A DNA stretch of 64,000 nucleotides from Burkholderia pyrrocinia (lineage in GTDB: Bacteria > Pseudomonadota > Gammaproteobacteria > Burkholderiales > Burkholderiaceae), in contig NZ_CP070977.1 of NCBI RefSeq assembly GCF_018417535.1, positions 1,178,001 through 1,242,000 on the forward strand, written 5' to 3'. Position 1 is the first letter of the stretch; each line of letters starts with the position of its first letter. Under the pieces are notes generated by a model. The model saw only the letters and a list, made by a program, of their open reading frames with translations, ran no database searches and was not told the DNA's origin. This document shows positions 35,741 through 44,863 of the stretch, piece after piece. The position numbers were made by a program, and so were the translations under genes.

Positions 35741-35764
35741 CATTGTCAAATATCTCTGACAATG
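35741..35764. promoter_or_regulatory. perfect inverted repeat upstream of the cluster 1 pilin
   Basis: CATTGTCA and its exact complement TGACAATG are separated by 8 bases, about 125 bases upstream of the pilin start. The 8-8-8 design is that of a dimeric DNA-binding protein site. Confidence 0.5.
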
Positions 35765-36349
35765 TTCGATTTATGGCCCATCAATCGCATTCTTTCCTGA
35801 CAATTTTCAATCCCGCCATTTTTGTCCGCAGTCCTTTTTTGCTCAACGGAACTGATTGAAGATTAACGATATTTCTTTCCGACAATTGCCATCACCCCGT
35901 TCATCCTTGTCAGCATTGGCTCGCAGCAGATCCCCCCGGAAAAAGACAAAACATTGTCCAATGCCGCCATCGTTGCCAGACGACAACACCAATATCAAAT
36001 CATTTACAACTGACAGGAAATTAACCGGCGCATTCCCCAACCCCGATTTATTGCGCAAACGATTGCGAGGCAAATATGAACGTTTTACCGCGACACTTTT
36101 CCGACCTCATTAATTCCAGTGCATTGATTAATCCGATCGTCAATTCCAGATCGAGAATCGCGCATTTGCGCCGCTGTCGGAGCGCGACATGAGTGCCTGA
36201 ATGGACGAGATGAAAAATGGAAGATGCGACGCACACGTTTGCGCCGGATGGCGACACGATCGGTCGCCGGATGCGGGCCGGGCCGGAAGATCCCCTTCCG
36301 CCCTGCCGCGAGATGAAAAACGGTCTGGATGACTTGCCCGACAGCGGAA

Positions 36350-36377
36350 GGTATCGCCGATAGCGATCGGCGATACC
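36350..36377. other. perfect 12-base-stem hairpin after the efflux operon
   Basis: GGTATCGCCGAT pairs exactly with ATCGGCGATACC around the loop AGCG, about 95 bases after the stop of the outer-membrane efflux gene. No T-run follows on either strand, so it may stabilise an mRNA 3' end or bind a protein rather than act as an intrinsic terminator. Confidence 0.5.
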
Positions 36378-36471
36378 GCGGGCAACGATGTCGATCGAAA
36401 CGGCGACCGCACGTCGAGTCGTGCGGCCGCCGTCTTGTCGCCCGGCGCGCTGCGGCGTCAGGCGACGCGCA

Positions 36472-37941
36472 TCACGCGGAAGCCGCGACCTCCGCCGCAG
36501 CCGATGCCGGCGCCCAGCCGCCGCCGAGCGCCCGATACAGCGCGATCGCGTTCGCGAGCCTGAGCTGCTTGAGCCGGATCAGCTCCTGCCCGGACTCGTA
36601 CGTGCTGCGCTGCGCGTCGAGCAGTTCGAGATATGTCGCGACGCCGCCCGCATAACGACGCTCCGCGAGCTTCAGCCGCGCGCCGTCCGCCGTATACACA
36701 TCCTGCTGCGCGGCGAGCTGGCGATCGATCCAGTCGCGCGCGGCGAATGCGTCGGCCACTTCGCGGAACGCGGTCTGCACGGTCTTCTCGTATTCGGCGA
36801 CCGCGATGTGCTTGCGCGCGCTCGCGACGTCGAGGTTCGCGCGATTGCGTCCGCCCGCGAAGATCGGCAGCGTGATGCGCGGCGCGAACGTCCACACGCT
36901 CGTGCCGCCCGCGAACAGGCTCGAGAACGCGTCGCTGACCGAGCCGTAGTCGGTCGTCAGTGCGATACGCGGGAAGAACGCCGCGCGTGCGGCGCCGATC
37001 TGCGCATTCGCAGCCTTGAGCCGCGCCTCGGCCTGCCGGATGTCCGGCCGCCGTTCGAGCAGCGCGCTCGGTGCGCCGGGCGCCACGGGCGCGATCGACA
37101 GCGTGTCGAGCGCGGTCGCGTCGCCGGGCACGTTGCGCGCGAAATCGCCCGCGAGCAATTGCAGCGCCCGCACGGCCTGCGCATGCTCGCGCTGCAGCGC
37201 GGCCTGCGACGCACGCGCGGACGCCACCAGCATCTCGGCCGAACGCAGCTCGATCGCGTCGCTCGTGCCGGCCGCATAGCGGCGCTGCGTGAGCGCGGCG
37301 ATGCGCTCGCGCGCGTCGAGCGTGCGCTGCGCCAGCGCGAGCTGCTCGTGCAGCGAGCGCTCCGATACGTATGCACCGGCCACTTCGGCGATCACGCCGA
37401 TGCGGACCGTGCGCTGCGCGTCGGCCGTCGCGAAATATTCGGCGAGCGCGGCGTCAGACAGATTGCGCACGCGACCGAACAGGTCGAGTTCGTACGCGCT
37501 GACGCCGACGCCCGCACGATACAGCCCGCTGATCGCGCTTTCGCGCACGACCGGGTCGTACTGGCGCGCACGTTCATAGCCGAGATTCGCATCGACCGAC
37601 GGCATCAGGTCCGCGCGCTGCACGCCGTACAGCGCACGCGCCTCGTCGACCCGGCCGGCCGCGATCCGCAGGTCGCGGTTGTTCGCGAGCGCCGCGTCGA
37701 TCCACGCCTGCAGCGCCGGATCGGTGAAATACGCATGCCAGTCGTCGAGCAGCGCGGCATCGGCTGCCGCAGCCGGTTCGGCAGCCGGCGCGATGCTGCC
37801 GTCGGCCGGTACATAGGTCGCCGGCACGGGCGCCGCCGGCCGCTCGTAGCGCGGCGCGAGCGAGCAGCCGGCGAGCGCGAGCGCGGCGGCCAGCGCGAGC
37901 GGCGCCCGCAGCGCAGCGCGTGCATTCAGCGCAAACATCAT
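36472..37941 (-). CDS. RND efflux outer-membrane channel (OprM/NodT family lipoprotein)
   Basis: A 489-residue outer-membrane factor. The signal peptide ends with lipobox LALAGC (Cys near residue 23), followed by SLAPRYERPAAPVP, typical of the family. Two repeats of the outer-membrane efflux fold follow, with landmarks RQYDPVVRESAISGLYRAG, ERRPDIRQAEARLKAANAQIGAARAAFFPRI and a C-terminal RYAGGVATYLELLDAQRSTY. It completes the tripartite pump with the two upstream genes and starts at ATG 37941 with a 4-base overlap of the pump stop; a second ATG follows directly. Confidence 0.94.
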   Translation of the reverse strand: MMFALNARAALRAPLALAAALALAGCSLAPRYERPAAPVPATYVPADGSIAPAAEPAAAADAALLDDWHAYFTDPALQAWIDAALANNRDLRIAAGRVDEARALYGVQRADLMPSVDANLGYERARQYDPVVRESAISGLYRAGVGVSAYELDLFGRVRNLSDAALAEYFATADAQRTVRIGVIAEVAGAYVSERSLHEQLALAQRTLDARERIAALTQRRYAAGTSDAIELRSAEMLVASARASQAALQREHAQAVRALQLLAGDFARNVPGDATALDTLSIAPVAPGAPSALLERRPDIRQAEARLKAANAQIGAARAAFFPRIALTTDYGSVSDAFSSLFAGGTSVWTFAPRITLPIFAGGRNRANLDVASARKHIAVAEYEKTVQTAFREVADAFAARDWIDRQLAAQQDVYTADGARLKLAERRYAGGVATYLELLDAQRSTYESGQELIRLKQLRLANAIALYRALGGGWAPASAAAEVAASA

Positions 37942-40900
37942 TGCGAACCCTCCATCGTCGCCGGCTGCGACCCGCCGCGCCGGCGCGAGCCGACGTCGAA
38001 CAGGCGGCCGACGATCACGAAAAACAGCGGCACGAGGAACACCGCGAGCACGGTCGCCGTGATCACGCCGCCGAGCACGCCGGTGCCGATCGCCATCTGC
38101 GCGCCGGACGCGGCGCCCGACGCGAACGCGAGCGGCAGCACGCCGACGCCGAACGCGAGCGACGTCATCACGATTGGCCGCAGCCTCAGGCGCGCGGCCT
38201 CGAGCGCGGCGTCGACGAGCGACATGCGCTGTGCGACCAGGTCCTTCGCGACTTCGACGATCAGGATCGCGTTCTTCGCGGACAAACCGATCGTCGCGAT
38301 CAGTCCGACCTTGAAATAGATGTCGTTCGGCATCATCCGCAGCGTGACGCCGAGTACCGCACCGATCACGCCGAGCGGAACGACCAGCATCACCGCGAAC
38401 GGGATCGACCAGCTCTCGTAGAGCGCCGCGAGCGCGAGGAACACGACGAGCACCGACAGCGCGAACAGCATCGGCGCCTGCGCGCCCGACAGCCGCTCCT
38501 CGAACGACTGCCCCGACCACGCGTAGCCGATGCCGGCCGGCAGCTTCGCGGCGATCCGCTCGATCGCGGTCATCGCCTCGCCGCTGCTGTGGCCTGCCGA
38601 GGCCGAGCCGTTGATCGTGAACGACGGATAGCCGTTGTAACGCGTCAGCTGCGGCGGCCCCATCGTCCAGTGCAGCGTCGTGAACGCCGCGAGCGGCACC
38701 ATCTCGCCGCGCGCGTTGCGCACGCGCAGCTTCTTCACGTCGTCCGGATCGAGCCGGTGCAGCCCGTCGGCCTGCACGACCACGCGCCGCACCTGCGTGC
38801 CGTGCATGAAGTCGCCGATATAGTCCGAGCCGAACATCACCGCGAGCGTCGTGTTGATTTCGTCCATCGACACGCCGAGCGCCGAGGCCTTCGCGCGATC
38901 GATGTCGAGCTTCAGCTGCGGCGCGTCCTGCGTGCCCGCGAACATCAGGTCGGTCAGCGCACGGTCCTTGCCGCCCGCCGCGAGCAGTTGCTCGCGCGCG
39001 GCGCTGAACGTCGCGTAGTCGAGCCCGCCGCGGTTCTGCAGCCGGAAGTCGAAGCCGCTCGACGAGCCGAGATCGGGCAGCGCCGGCGAGTTCATCGCGA
39101 ACACCGTCGTGTTCGGCGTACCCGCGAAGCGCTCGTTGATGCGCGCGACGATCGACTGCACATGATCGCGCTCGGCCTTGCGCTCCTTCCAGTTCTTCAG
39201 CGTGACGAAGATCATCCCGCCGTTCGGCCCTTCGCCGTACAGGTTGAAGCCGCCGAGGGCGAACGTATACGCGGCCGGCTCGTCGTGGCGGATATAAGAC
39301 TCGACCTCGCGCACGCTCTGCATCGTTTCCGCGAGCGGCGTACCCTGCGGCCGGATCACCATCACCATGAAGTTGCCCTGGTCCTCGTCCGGCAGGAACG
39401 CGGTCGGCAGTTGCGTGAGCATCAGCGCCGCGGCCGCGGTCAGCGCGCCGTACACGACGAGCCAGCGCACCGGCTTCTTCAGCATCGTGCCGACGCGCGT
39501 CGCATAGCGCTGCGTCGCACGCGCGACGAAGCGGTTGAACCAGCCGAAGAAACCGCGCTTCTCGTGATGGTCGCCGGACACGGGCTTGAGCAGCGTCGCG
39601 CACAGCGCGGGCGTCAGCGACAGCGCGAGGAATGCCGAGAAGCCGATCGACACCGCGAGCGACAGCGCGAACTGCCGGTAGATGTTGCCCACTGCGCCGC
39701 CGAAGAACGCCATCGGCACGAACACCGACGTCAGCACCACGGTGATCCCGACGATCGCGCCGCTGATCTGCTTCATCGCCTTGACGGTCGCGTCGTACGG
39801 GCCGAGCCCTTCCTCGACCATCAGCCGCTCGACGTTCTCGACCACGACGATCGCATCGTCGACGAGGATGCCGATTGCGAGCACCATCCCGAACATCGTC
39901 AGCACGTTGATCGAGAAGCCGGCCGCATACATCACGCCGAACGTGCCTGCGAGCGCGACCGGCACGACGAGCGTCGGGATCAGCGTCGCGCGCAGGTTCT
40001 GCATGAACAGGAACATCACGAGGAACACCAGCACGCCGGCCTCGATCAGCGTCGTGACGACCTTGTTCATCGACACGCGCACGAACGACGACGTCTCGTA
40101 CGGAATCTGGTACTTCACGCCCGGCGGGAAGTACGCGGAAAGTTCGTCCATCGTCGCGCGCACGCGCTGCTCGGTGGACACCGCGTTCGAGCCCGGCGCG
40201 AGCTTGATGCCCATGCCGGTCGCGACCTTGCCGTTCACGTACGACGGATAGTTGTAGTCGTTGCCGCCGAACTCGACGCGCGCGACGTCGCGCAGGGTCA
40301 GCGCGGAGCCGTCGGCCTGCGTGCGCAGCGCGATCGCGCCGAAATCGGCCGGCGACTTCAGCGGCGCGTCGGCGAACACGGTCGCCGCGATCGGCGCGCT
40401 GGCCGGCACCGCGCTGCGGCCGATGTCGCCGATCGTCACGCGCGCGTTGTGCGCGCGCACGGCCGACGCAATGTCCGACGCGGTGAGGCCGTGCCCGGCC
40501 ATCTTCACCGGATCGGGCCAGATCCGCATCGCATATTCCGCGCCCCAGAACTGCACCTTGCCGACGCCGTCGACGCGACGCAGCGCCTGCACGACGTTCG
40601 CCGACGCATATTCGCCGAGCTGCACGTCGGTCATCCGGCCATCGTCCGACGTCAGCGACACGACGAGCTGGATGTTGTCGGCGGCCTTCTCGACCTGGAT
40701 GCCGTCGCGGCGCACCGCCTCGGGCAGCCGTGCCTCGACCGTCTTCAGCCGGTTCTGCACTTCGACGGCCGCGAGATCGGCGTTCACGCCCTGCTTGAAC
40801 GTCAGGTACAGCGACGCCATCCCGGCGCTGCTCGTCGCGGACGTATACATCAGCCCCGGCGCGCCGTTCATTTCGCGCTCGATCAGCGCGGTCACCGATT

Positions 40901-41075
40901 CCTCGACGACCTGCGCGGATGCGCCCGGGTACGTCGCATAGATGCTGACGACGGGCGGTGCGATGTCCGGGTACTGCGCAACCGGCAGCGCGCGGATCGC
41001 GAACATGCCGCCCAGCATGATGAAGATTGCGATCACCCACGCGAAGACGGGGCGATCGATGAAGAAACGTGCCAT
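37938..41075 (-). CDS. RND multidrug efflux pump (AcrB/MexB/AmrB type)
   Basis: A 1045-residue HAE1-family RND pump. It starts MARFFIDRPVFAWVIAIFI and has the signature AQYPDIAPPVVSI. The proton-relay aspartates lie in ILVDDAIVVVENVER (near residues 407-408), and large periplasmic loops follow membrane segments 1 and 7. It would export drugs or lipophilic compounds by proton exchange through the outer-membrane channel encoded next. In cepacia-complex strains an operon of this kind with a divergent TetR regulator and a nearby fimbrial and ornibactin locus corresponds, as far as I can recall, to the efflux system called RND-3. Substrates are unknown from sequence. Confidence 0.95.
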   Translation of the reverse strand: MARFFIDRPVFAWVIAIFIMLGGMFAIRALPVAQYPDIAPPVVSIYATYPGASAQVVEESVTALIEREMNGAPGLMYTSATSSAGMASLYLTFKQGVNADLAAVEVQNRLKTVEARLPEAVRRDGIQVEKAADNIQLVVSLTSDDGRMTDVQLGEYASANVVQALRRVDGVGKVQFWGAEYAMRIWPDPVKMAGHGLTASDIASAVRAHNARVTIGDIGRSAVPASAPIAATVFADAPLKSPADFGAIALRTQADGSALTLRDVARVEFGGNDYNYPSYVNGKVATGMGIKLAPGSNAVSTEQRVRATMDELSAYFPPGVKYQIPYETSSFVRVSMNKVVTTLIEAGVLVFLVMFLFMQNLRATLIPTLVVPVALAGTFGVMYAAGFSINVLTMFGMVLAIGILVDDAIVVVENVERLMVEEGLGPYDATVKAMKQISGAIVGITVVLTSVFVPMAFFGGAVGNIYRQFALSLAVSIGFSAFLALSLTPALCATLLKPVSGDHHEKRGFFGWFNRFVARATQRYATRVGTMLKKPVRWLVVYGALTAAAALMLTQLPTAFLPDEDQGNFMVMVIRPQGTPLAETMQSVREVESYIRHDEPAAYTFALGGFNLYGEGPNGGMIFVTLKNWKERKAERDHVQSIVARINERFAGTPNTTVFAMNSPALPDLGSSSGFDFRLQNRGGLDYATFSAAREQLLAAGGKDRALTDLMFAGTQDAPQLKLDIDRAKASALGVSMDEINTTLAVMFGSDYIGDFMHGTQVRRVVVQADGLHRLDPDDVKKLRVRNARGEMVPLAAFTTLHWTMGPPQLTRYNGYPSFTINGSASAGHSSGEAMTAIERIAAKLPAGIGYAWSGQSFEERLSGAQAPMLFALSVLVVFLALAALYESWSIPFAVMLVVPLGVIGAVLGVTLRMMPNDIYFKVGLIATIGLSAKNAILIVEVAKDLVAQRMSLVDAALEAARLRLRPIVMTSLAFGVGVLPLAFASGAASGAQMAIGTGVLGGVITATVLAVFLVPLFFVIVGRLFDVGSRRRGGSQPATMEGSQ

Positions 41076-41090
41076 GTTGATTTGAACCGG

Positions 41091-42293
41091 TCAGGTTTGA
41101 CGGGCGGCCGCCTGCGAAGCGGCCGCTGCCGGCGCCGCCTTCGACGGCGGCGCATTCTCGACGGGCTTGACGGCCGTATCGGGCGAGAACTGTGCGGCGT
41201 TGTCGACGATCACGCGCTCGCCGCCCGTCAGGCCGCGCGTGATGCGCCAGTCGTGGCCGCTCATCTGGTCGGCCTGCACCTCGACGTCCTTGACCTTGCC
41301 GTTCGCGCCGACGACGCGCACCGACGTGCGGTCGGTCGTGCGCAGCAGCGCGTCGCGCGGCACCAGGATCGCCCGCTGGTCGACTGCGGTGTCGAGCGCG
41401 ATCCGCACATACGCGCCCGGCAGCAGCTCGCGTTCCGGATTCGGGAACAGCGCGCGCATCGCGACGGTGTCGGTGGTCGGATCGACCGCGAGATCGCTGA
41501 ACAGCAGCTTGCCCTTCAGCGGATACGCGCTGCCGTCGGCGCGCAACAGCGTCACCGCGATGTCGTGCTGCGCAATGCCCGTCGCGCGCCCGCTCTTCAC
41601 CGCACGGCGCAGCGCGTCGACGTCGGCGGCCGGCTGCGAGAAGTTCACGTAGATCGGATCGAGCTGCTCGACGGTCGTGAGCGGCGTCGCCTGGTCCTGG
41701 CCGACGAGCGCGCCTTCGGTCACGAGCGCGCGCCGTGCGCGGCCCGCGATCGGCGCGGTGACGGTCGCATAGTCGAGCTGCAGTTGCGCACGCGCGAGCT
41801 CGGCCTTCGCGGACGCGACCTCGGCTTTCGCCTGCGTGTCGGCCGCGACGGCCTCGGTATGGTCGCGCTCGCTGACCGCGCGGTCGCGCACGAGATCGTC
41901 GTAACGGCGGCGCTTGTCGCTTGCCGCGAGCGCGGCGGCCTGCGCCTTCGCGAGCGCGCCCTGCGCGGCGTCGCGCGCGGCCTTCAGCGGCGCGGGATCG
42001 ATGCGGAACAGCACCGCGCCCTGCTTCACTTCCTGGCCTTCCTCGTAGGTGCGTGCGGTGACGATGCCCGCGACCCGCGCGCGCACTTCCGCCTGTCGGT
42101 ACGCGTCGAGCCGGCCCGGCAATTCGACGGTCATCGGCACGGCCGTCGGGCGCACCGTCACGACGGTCGCCTGCTTCGCGGCCTCCGGCGCGGTGTCCTT
42201 GTCGCCCTTTCCGCATCCGGCCAGGGCCAGCACGGCCGCCAACGCGAACGGCGCCAGCCGGCGGCGTGACATGAAGCAATTGTTGTTATTCAT
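41091..42293 (-). CDS. RND efflux periplasmic adaptor (membrane fusion lipoprotein)
   Basis: A 400-residue adaptor of the AcrA/MexA family. Lipobox LALAGC anchors it in the inner membrane. The order is barrel-sandwich half (VTVRPTAVPMTVELPGRLDAYRQAEVRARVAGIV), helical hairpin (AQGALAKAQAAALAASDKRRRYDD ...), then DYATVTAPIAGRARRALVTEGALV and the beta-barrel region. The ATG at 42293 is favoured by GAGGT 4-8 bases upstream; ATG 42272 (MSRRRLAPF) is possible. It is first in the pump operon, transcribed divergently from the TetR gene, 16 bases before the pump gene. Confidence 0.94.
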   Translation of the reverse strand: MNNNNCFMSRRRLAPFALAAVLALAGCGKGDKDTAPEAAKQATVVTVRPTAVPMTVELPGRLDAYRQAEVRARVAGIVTARTYEEGQEVKQGAVLFRIDPAPLKAARDAAQGALAKAQAAALAASDKRRRYDDLVRDRAVSERDHTEAVAADTQAKAEVASAKAELARAQLQLDYATVTAPIAGRARRALVTEGALVGQDQATPLTTVEQLDPIYVNFSQPAADVDALRRAVKSGRATGIAQHDIAVTLLRADGSAYPLKGKLLFSDLAVDPTTDTVAMRALFPNPERELLPGAYVRIALDTAVDQRAILVPRDALLRTTDRTSVRVVGANGKVKDVEVQADQMSGHDWRITRGLTGGERVIVDNAAQFSPDTAVKPVENAPPSKAAPAAAASQAAARQT

Positions 42294-42345
42294 GGTGACC
42301 TCGGATCGTTCGCCGCCGATAAAATGCGGCAGCTCAGGGTGGCCG

Positions 42346-42369
42346 ATTATAATCAGTCACGACTGATTA
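42346..42369. promoter_or_regulatory. TetR operator palindrome and -10 of the efflux operon
   Basis: TAATCAGTCACGACTGATTA (42350-42369) is a perfect 8-4-8 inverted repeat. On the minus strand TATAAT (42351-42346) overlaps its end and would be the -10 of the efflux operon. The palindrome therefore fills the spacer between -35 and -10, where a bound repressor would block the polymerase. It lies 57 bases from the adaptor start and 74 from the regulator start. Confidence 0.75.
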
Positions 42370-42442
42370 AATAAACGCTGTTTCAATCTGACCGTCACAC
42401 TGTCTCAATAAAACGACAGCGAATTGTAAGGAAACTCACGAC

Positions 42443-43105
42443 ATGGCCCGCAAGACCCGGGAAGAATCGCTCGCCATCAAGCACCGGATCCTCGACGCCG
42501 CCGAGCTCGTGCTGCTCGAGAAAGGCGTCGCGCAAACCGCGATGGCAGACCTCGCCGAGGCCGCCGGGATGTCGCGTGGCGCCGTCTACGGCCACTACCG
42601 CAACAAGATGGAAGTGTGTCTCGCGATGTGCGACCGTGCGTTCGCGCGCACGTCGGAAGGCTTCGACGCGGGCGATGGCCTGCCGCCGCTTGCCACGCTG
42701 CGGCGCGCCGCGTCGCACTACCTGCAGGAATGCGGCGAGCCGGGCCCGATGCAGCGCGTGCTCGTCATCCTTTATACGAAGTGCGAGCAGAGCGAGGAAA
42801 ACGGCGCGCTGCAGCGGCGCCGCATGCTGCTCGAGCTGCAGATGCTGCGGATCACGAAGGCGCTGCTGCGCCGCGCGATCGCGGCCGGCGAGCTCGCCGC
42901 CGATCTCGACGTGCACCTGGCCGCCGTCTATCTCGTGTCGCTGCTCGAAGGCGTGTTCGCGTCGATGATCTGGACCAACCGGCTGCGCGGCAACCTGTGG
43001 AACGACGCCGAAGCGATGCTCGACGCCGGTTTCGACACGGTCCGCACGTCCGCCGCGCTGCGCGGCCGCGCGCAAAAATTGCCGGACCAGCGAAAATCGT
43101 CGTAA
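42443..43105 (+). CDS. TetR-family repressor of the efflux operon (AmrR/AcrR type)
   Basis: A 220-residue TetR regulator. The N-terminal helix-turn-helix is seen in AMADLAEAAGMSRGAVYGHYRNK (about residues 33-55), followed by an all-helical ligand domain with QRVLVILYTKCEQSEENGAL, as in AcrR/TtgR/AmrR proteins. It is divergent from the pump operon and very probably represses it by binding the palindrome between them, being released by pump substrates. An AAGGAA ribosome site lies 9 bases before ATG 42443. Confidence 0.9.
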   Translation: MARKTREESLAIKHRILDAAELVLLEKGVAQTAMADLAEAAGMSRGAVYGHYRNKMEVCLAMCDRAFARTSEGFDAGDGLPPLATLRRAASHYLQECGEPGPMQRVLVILYTKCEQSEENGALQRRRMLLELQMLRITKALLRRAIAAGELAADLDVHLAAVYLVSLLEGVFASMIWTNRLRGNLWNDAEAMLDAGFDTVRTSAALRGRAQKLPDQRKSS

Positions 43106-43179
43106 CAAATGCTGATTTAACCCGATTTACCGCACTGCGAAACGAATGAGCTGACCCCCTTTAAAATTTTTAACGTTTC

Positions 43180-43330
43180 GCGGAACATCGGTAGACTGAC
43201 GCTGTCATCTTTCTTTAGCGTCTTCGTGATAACCGGGTTCGACCCGGTATGCACGCCGCCGTTCGAAGCGGGCCCGCCCCGCGCGTTGGGTCGAACGGAA
43301 ACGACACAGGCCCCTGGCGGGGCCTGTTTT
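43180..43330 (+). ncRNA. candidate structured small RNA or long leader with terminator
   Basis: The gap 43106-43419 has no gene but carries three consecutive plus-strand stems: ACCGGG/CCCGGT with loop TTCGA (43232-43248), CGTTCGA/TCGAACG (43260-43266 with 43291-43297) and a terminator hairpin (43307-43326) followed by TTTT. A weak promoter may lie near 43165-43195 (TTTAAC ... TAGACT). It could be a free small RNA or simply the trailer of the TetR gene; the exact 5' end is not known. Confidence 0.35.
43307..43330 (+). terminator. intrinsic terminator
   Basis: CAGGCCCC pairs exactly with GGGGCCTG around loop TGGC and is followed by TTTTGTT. It ends transcripts coming from the TetR gene or from the candidate small RNA, before the peptidase gene. 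Confidence 0.8.
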
Positions 43331-43419
43331 GTTGCACGCCCGCCGCCCGCCCCGTCGCCATTCGACGGTTGTGCCGCCAGCGGCCCCTGCCCACACCCCT
43401 TTGAACCGCTTTCCTGGAT

Positions 43420-44697
43420 GTGGACACCTTGGTCAAGCCTGCCGCAACCTCTGATGCTTTCGCGCCCGGCCGCGCGCAGCGCGTCGTGCGCGCGCTCGTG
43501 CCAGCCGCCGTGCTCGGCGCCCTCGCCGCACTCGGCCTTGCCGCCGCGCTGCCGGCCGTGTCGCAACTGCCGGGCGCCGTCGATTCCGGCACGGCCGCGC
43601 TGCCGCAGCGCGTGCTGTCCGACACGCCGTTTCCCACCGCGCAGCATTTCGTGACGAGCGAGCTCGCCCGCACGCTCGGCGAGCGCAATGAATACGGCGA
43701 ACGCAACGAACGCAACCTGCAGCCGGGCCTGTTCGCGCCGCTCAGCGCGCACCGCAACGACATGCTCGGCTATGCGAGCCTGTTCCAGCTCGCGCCGCCC
43801 GAAAACCAGCACGGGATGCGCGCGGGCGACATCGAACTCACGCTGTCCGATACGCTGAACCGGCTCGACGTGCCGCCCGAGGTGCGCATCCAGCTCGGCG
43901 ATCTCGTCACCGGCAAGGTCGCAATGCGCGCGAGTGCGCAGCGCGGCGACTATTACCGGGTCGCGTTCGACACGAACGACGGCACGCCGCGCCTCACCGC
44001 GCTCGAACTGCGCGTCGCCGGCCGCACGTTCGGCGCGATCTGGTTCCGCGCGCCGGGCGCCGAGCACGGCGCGTACTACAACACGCTCGACGGCTCGCCG
44101 CTCGAAGCCGCCGCATTCACGATGCCGGTCAAGTGGACGCGCATCAGCTCGTTCTTCGGCGAGCGCATCCATCCGCTGTCGCAGGCGATGGCGTTCCATA
44201 CGGGTGTCGATCTCGCCGCGCCGAGCGGCACGCCCGTCGACGCGGCGGCCGACGGCGTCGTGTCGTTCGTCGGCACCGATCCGGGCGGCTACGGCCGCTA
44301 TGTGATCGTCGATCACGCGGACGGCTACTCGACCTACTACGCTCACCTGTCCGCGTTCGCGCACGGGCTCAAGACGGGTGAAACCGTGAAGCAGGGCCAG
44401 CGGCTCGGCTCGGTCGGGATGACGGGCGCCGCAACGGGCCCGCACCTGCATTTCGAGGTGCGCGTCGCGAACGATCCGGTCGACCCGCTCGTCACGCTCG
44501 CCAACGCGCAGACGGCGCTGTCCGACATGCAGCTCACCGCGTTCCGCCAGGAAGCGGCGCAATGGCGCTTCCGCCTCGCGTCGATCAATACGGCGCCGTT
44601 CGCGTTCGCGCAGAACGACGGGCCGCTGTGGGGCGATTTCGCGACCGACAAATCGACGCTGCGCGCGGTCTTCAACACGCACTACTCGGCGTCGTGA
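43420..44697 (+). CDS. M23 family (LytM-type) cell-wall endopeptidase
   Basis: A 425-residue protein with one N-terminal membrane segment (about residues 25-50). The middle region includes a DUF-like domain (LNRLDVPPEVRIQLGDLV), followed by a peptidase M23 domain. Zinc ligands and catalytic His are present: His260 and Asp264 in FHTGVDLAAP and His342/His344 in PHLHFEV, so it should be active on peptidoglycan cross-links. The domain is periplasmic. The start must be GTG 43420, since an in-frame TGA lies at 43402 and no ATG is in frame before the membrane segment. It is a single-gene unit. Confidence 0.9.
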   Translation: MDTLVKPAATSDAFAPGRAQRVVRALVPAAVLGALAALGLAAALPAVSQLPGAVDSGTAALPQRVLSDTPFPTAQHFVTSELARTLGERNEYGERNERNLQPGLFAPLSAHRNDMLGYASLFQLAPPENQHGMRAGDIELTLSDTLNRLDVPPEVRIQLGDLVTGKVAMRASAQRGDYYRVAFDTNDGTPRLTALELRVAGRTFGAIWFRAPGAEHGAYYNTLDGSPLEAAAFTMPVKWTRISSFFGERIHPLSQAMAFHTGVDLAAPSGTPVDAAADGVVSFVGTDPGGYGRYVIVDHADGYSTYYAHLSAFAHGLKTGETVKQGQRLGSVGMTGAATGPHLHFEVRVANDPVDPLVTLANAQTALSDMQLTAFRQEAAQWRFRLASINTAPFAFAQNDGPLWGDFATDKSTLRAVFNTHYSAS

Positions 44698-44703
44698 CGC
44701 ACG

Positions 44704-44746
44704 TGCCGCCCGCTGCCGCTCCGGAAGCGGCGGCGCGGGCGGGCGG
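44704..44746. other. GC-rich inverted repeat between convergent genes
   Basis: CCGCCCGC and TGCCGCT pair with AGCGGCG and GCGGGCGG, with a two-base bulge, just after the peptidase stop. No T-run follows, so terminator function is uncertain. Bases 44747-44863 hold nothing else recognisable. Confidence 0.35.
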
Positions 44747-44863
44747 CCATCTACCGCCCTTGTCCGTACTGCACGCCGGGCCCGACCAGCCCGATGTGCA
44801 GTCCGCTGCGGATATTCACTGACGTTTCGTCACCGGCAGATCGCCATGGCGCGCAGCGCACCG

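Larger units (their letters stand above)
35618..36471. other. 854-base AT-rich spacer upstream of fimbrial cluster 1
   Basis: No credible gene. From about 35700 to 36120 the base composition is clearly lower in G+C than the surroundings. The motif TGACAAT/ATTGTCA or its core occurs about five times (35742, 35757, 35798, around 35880, around 35952). The area between 36120 and 36471 returns to normal composition and holds a perfect hairpin. Short open frames on both strands have neither codon bias nor ribosome sites. Confidence 0.6.

Noticed and set aside
35843..36113. Overlapping 76- and 85-codon frames in the AT-rich spacer
   Set aside because: No ribosome sites, no codon bias and no recognisable protein features; they lie among repeated regulatory-looking motifs.
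36140..36412. Minus-strand 90-codon frame between the efflux operon and cluster 1
   Set aside because: It crosses the perfect hairpin and shows no protein-like features.
43232..43248. tRNA-like T-arm sequence GGGTTCGACCC
   Set aside because: The pairing fits a simple 6-base stem with a 5-base loop, not a 5-base stem with 7-base loop, and no acceptor, D-arm or anticodon arm surrounds it.
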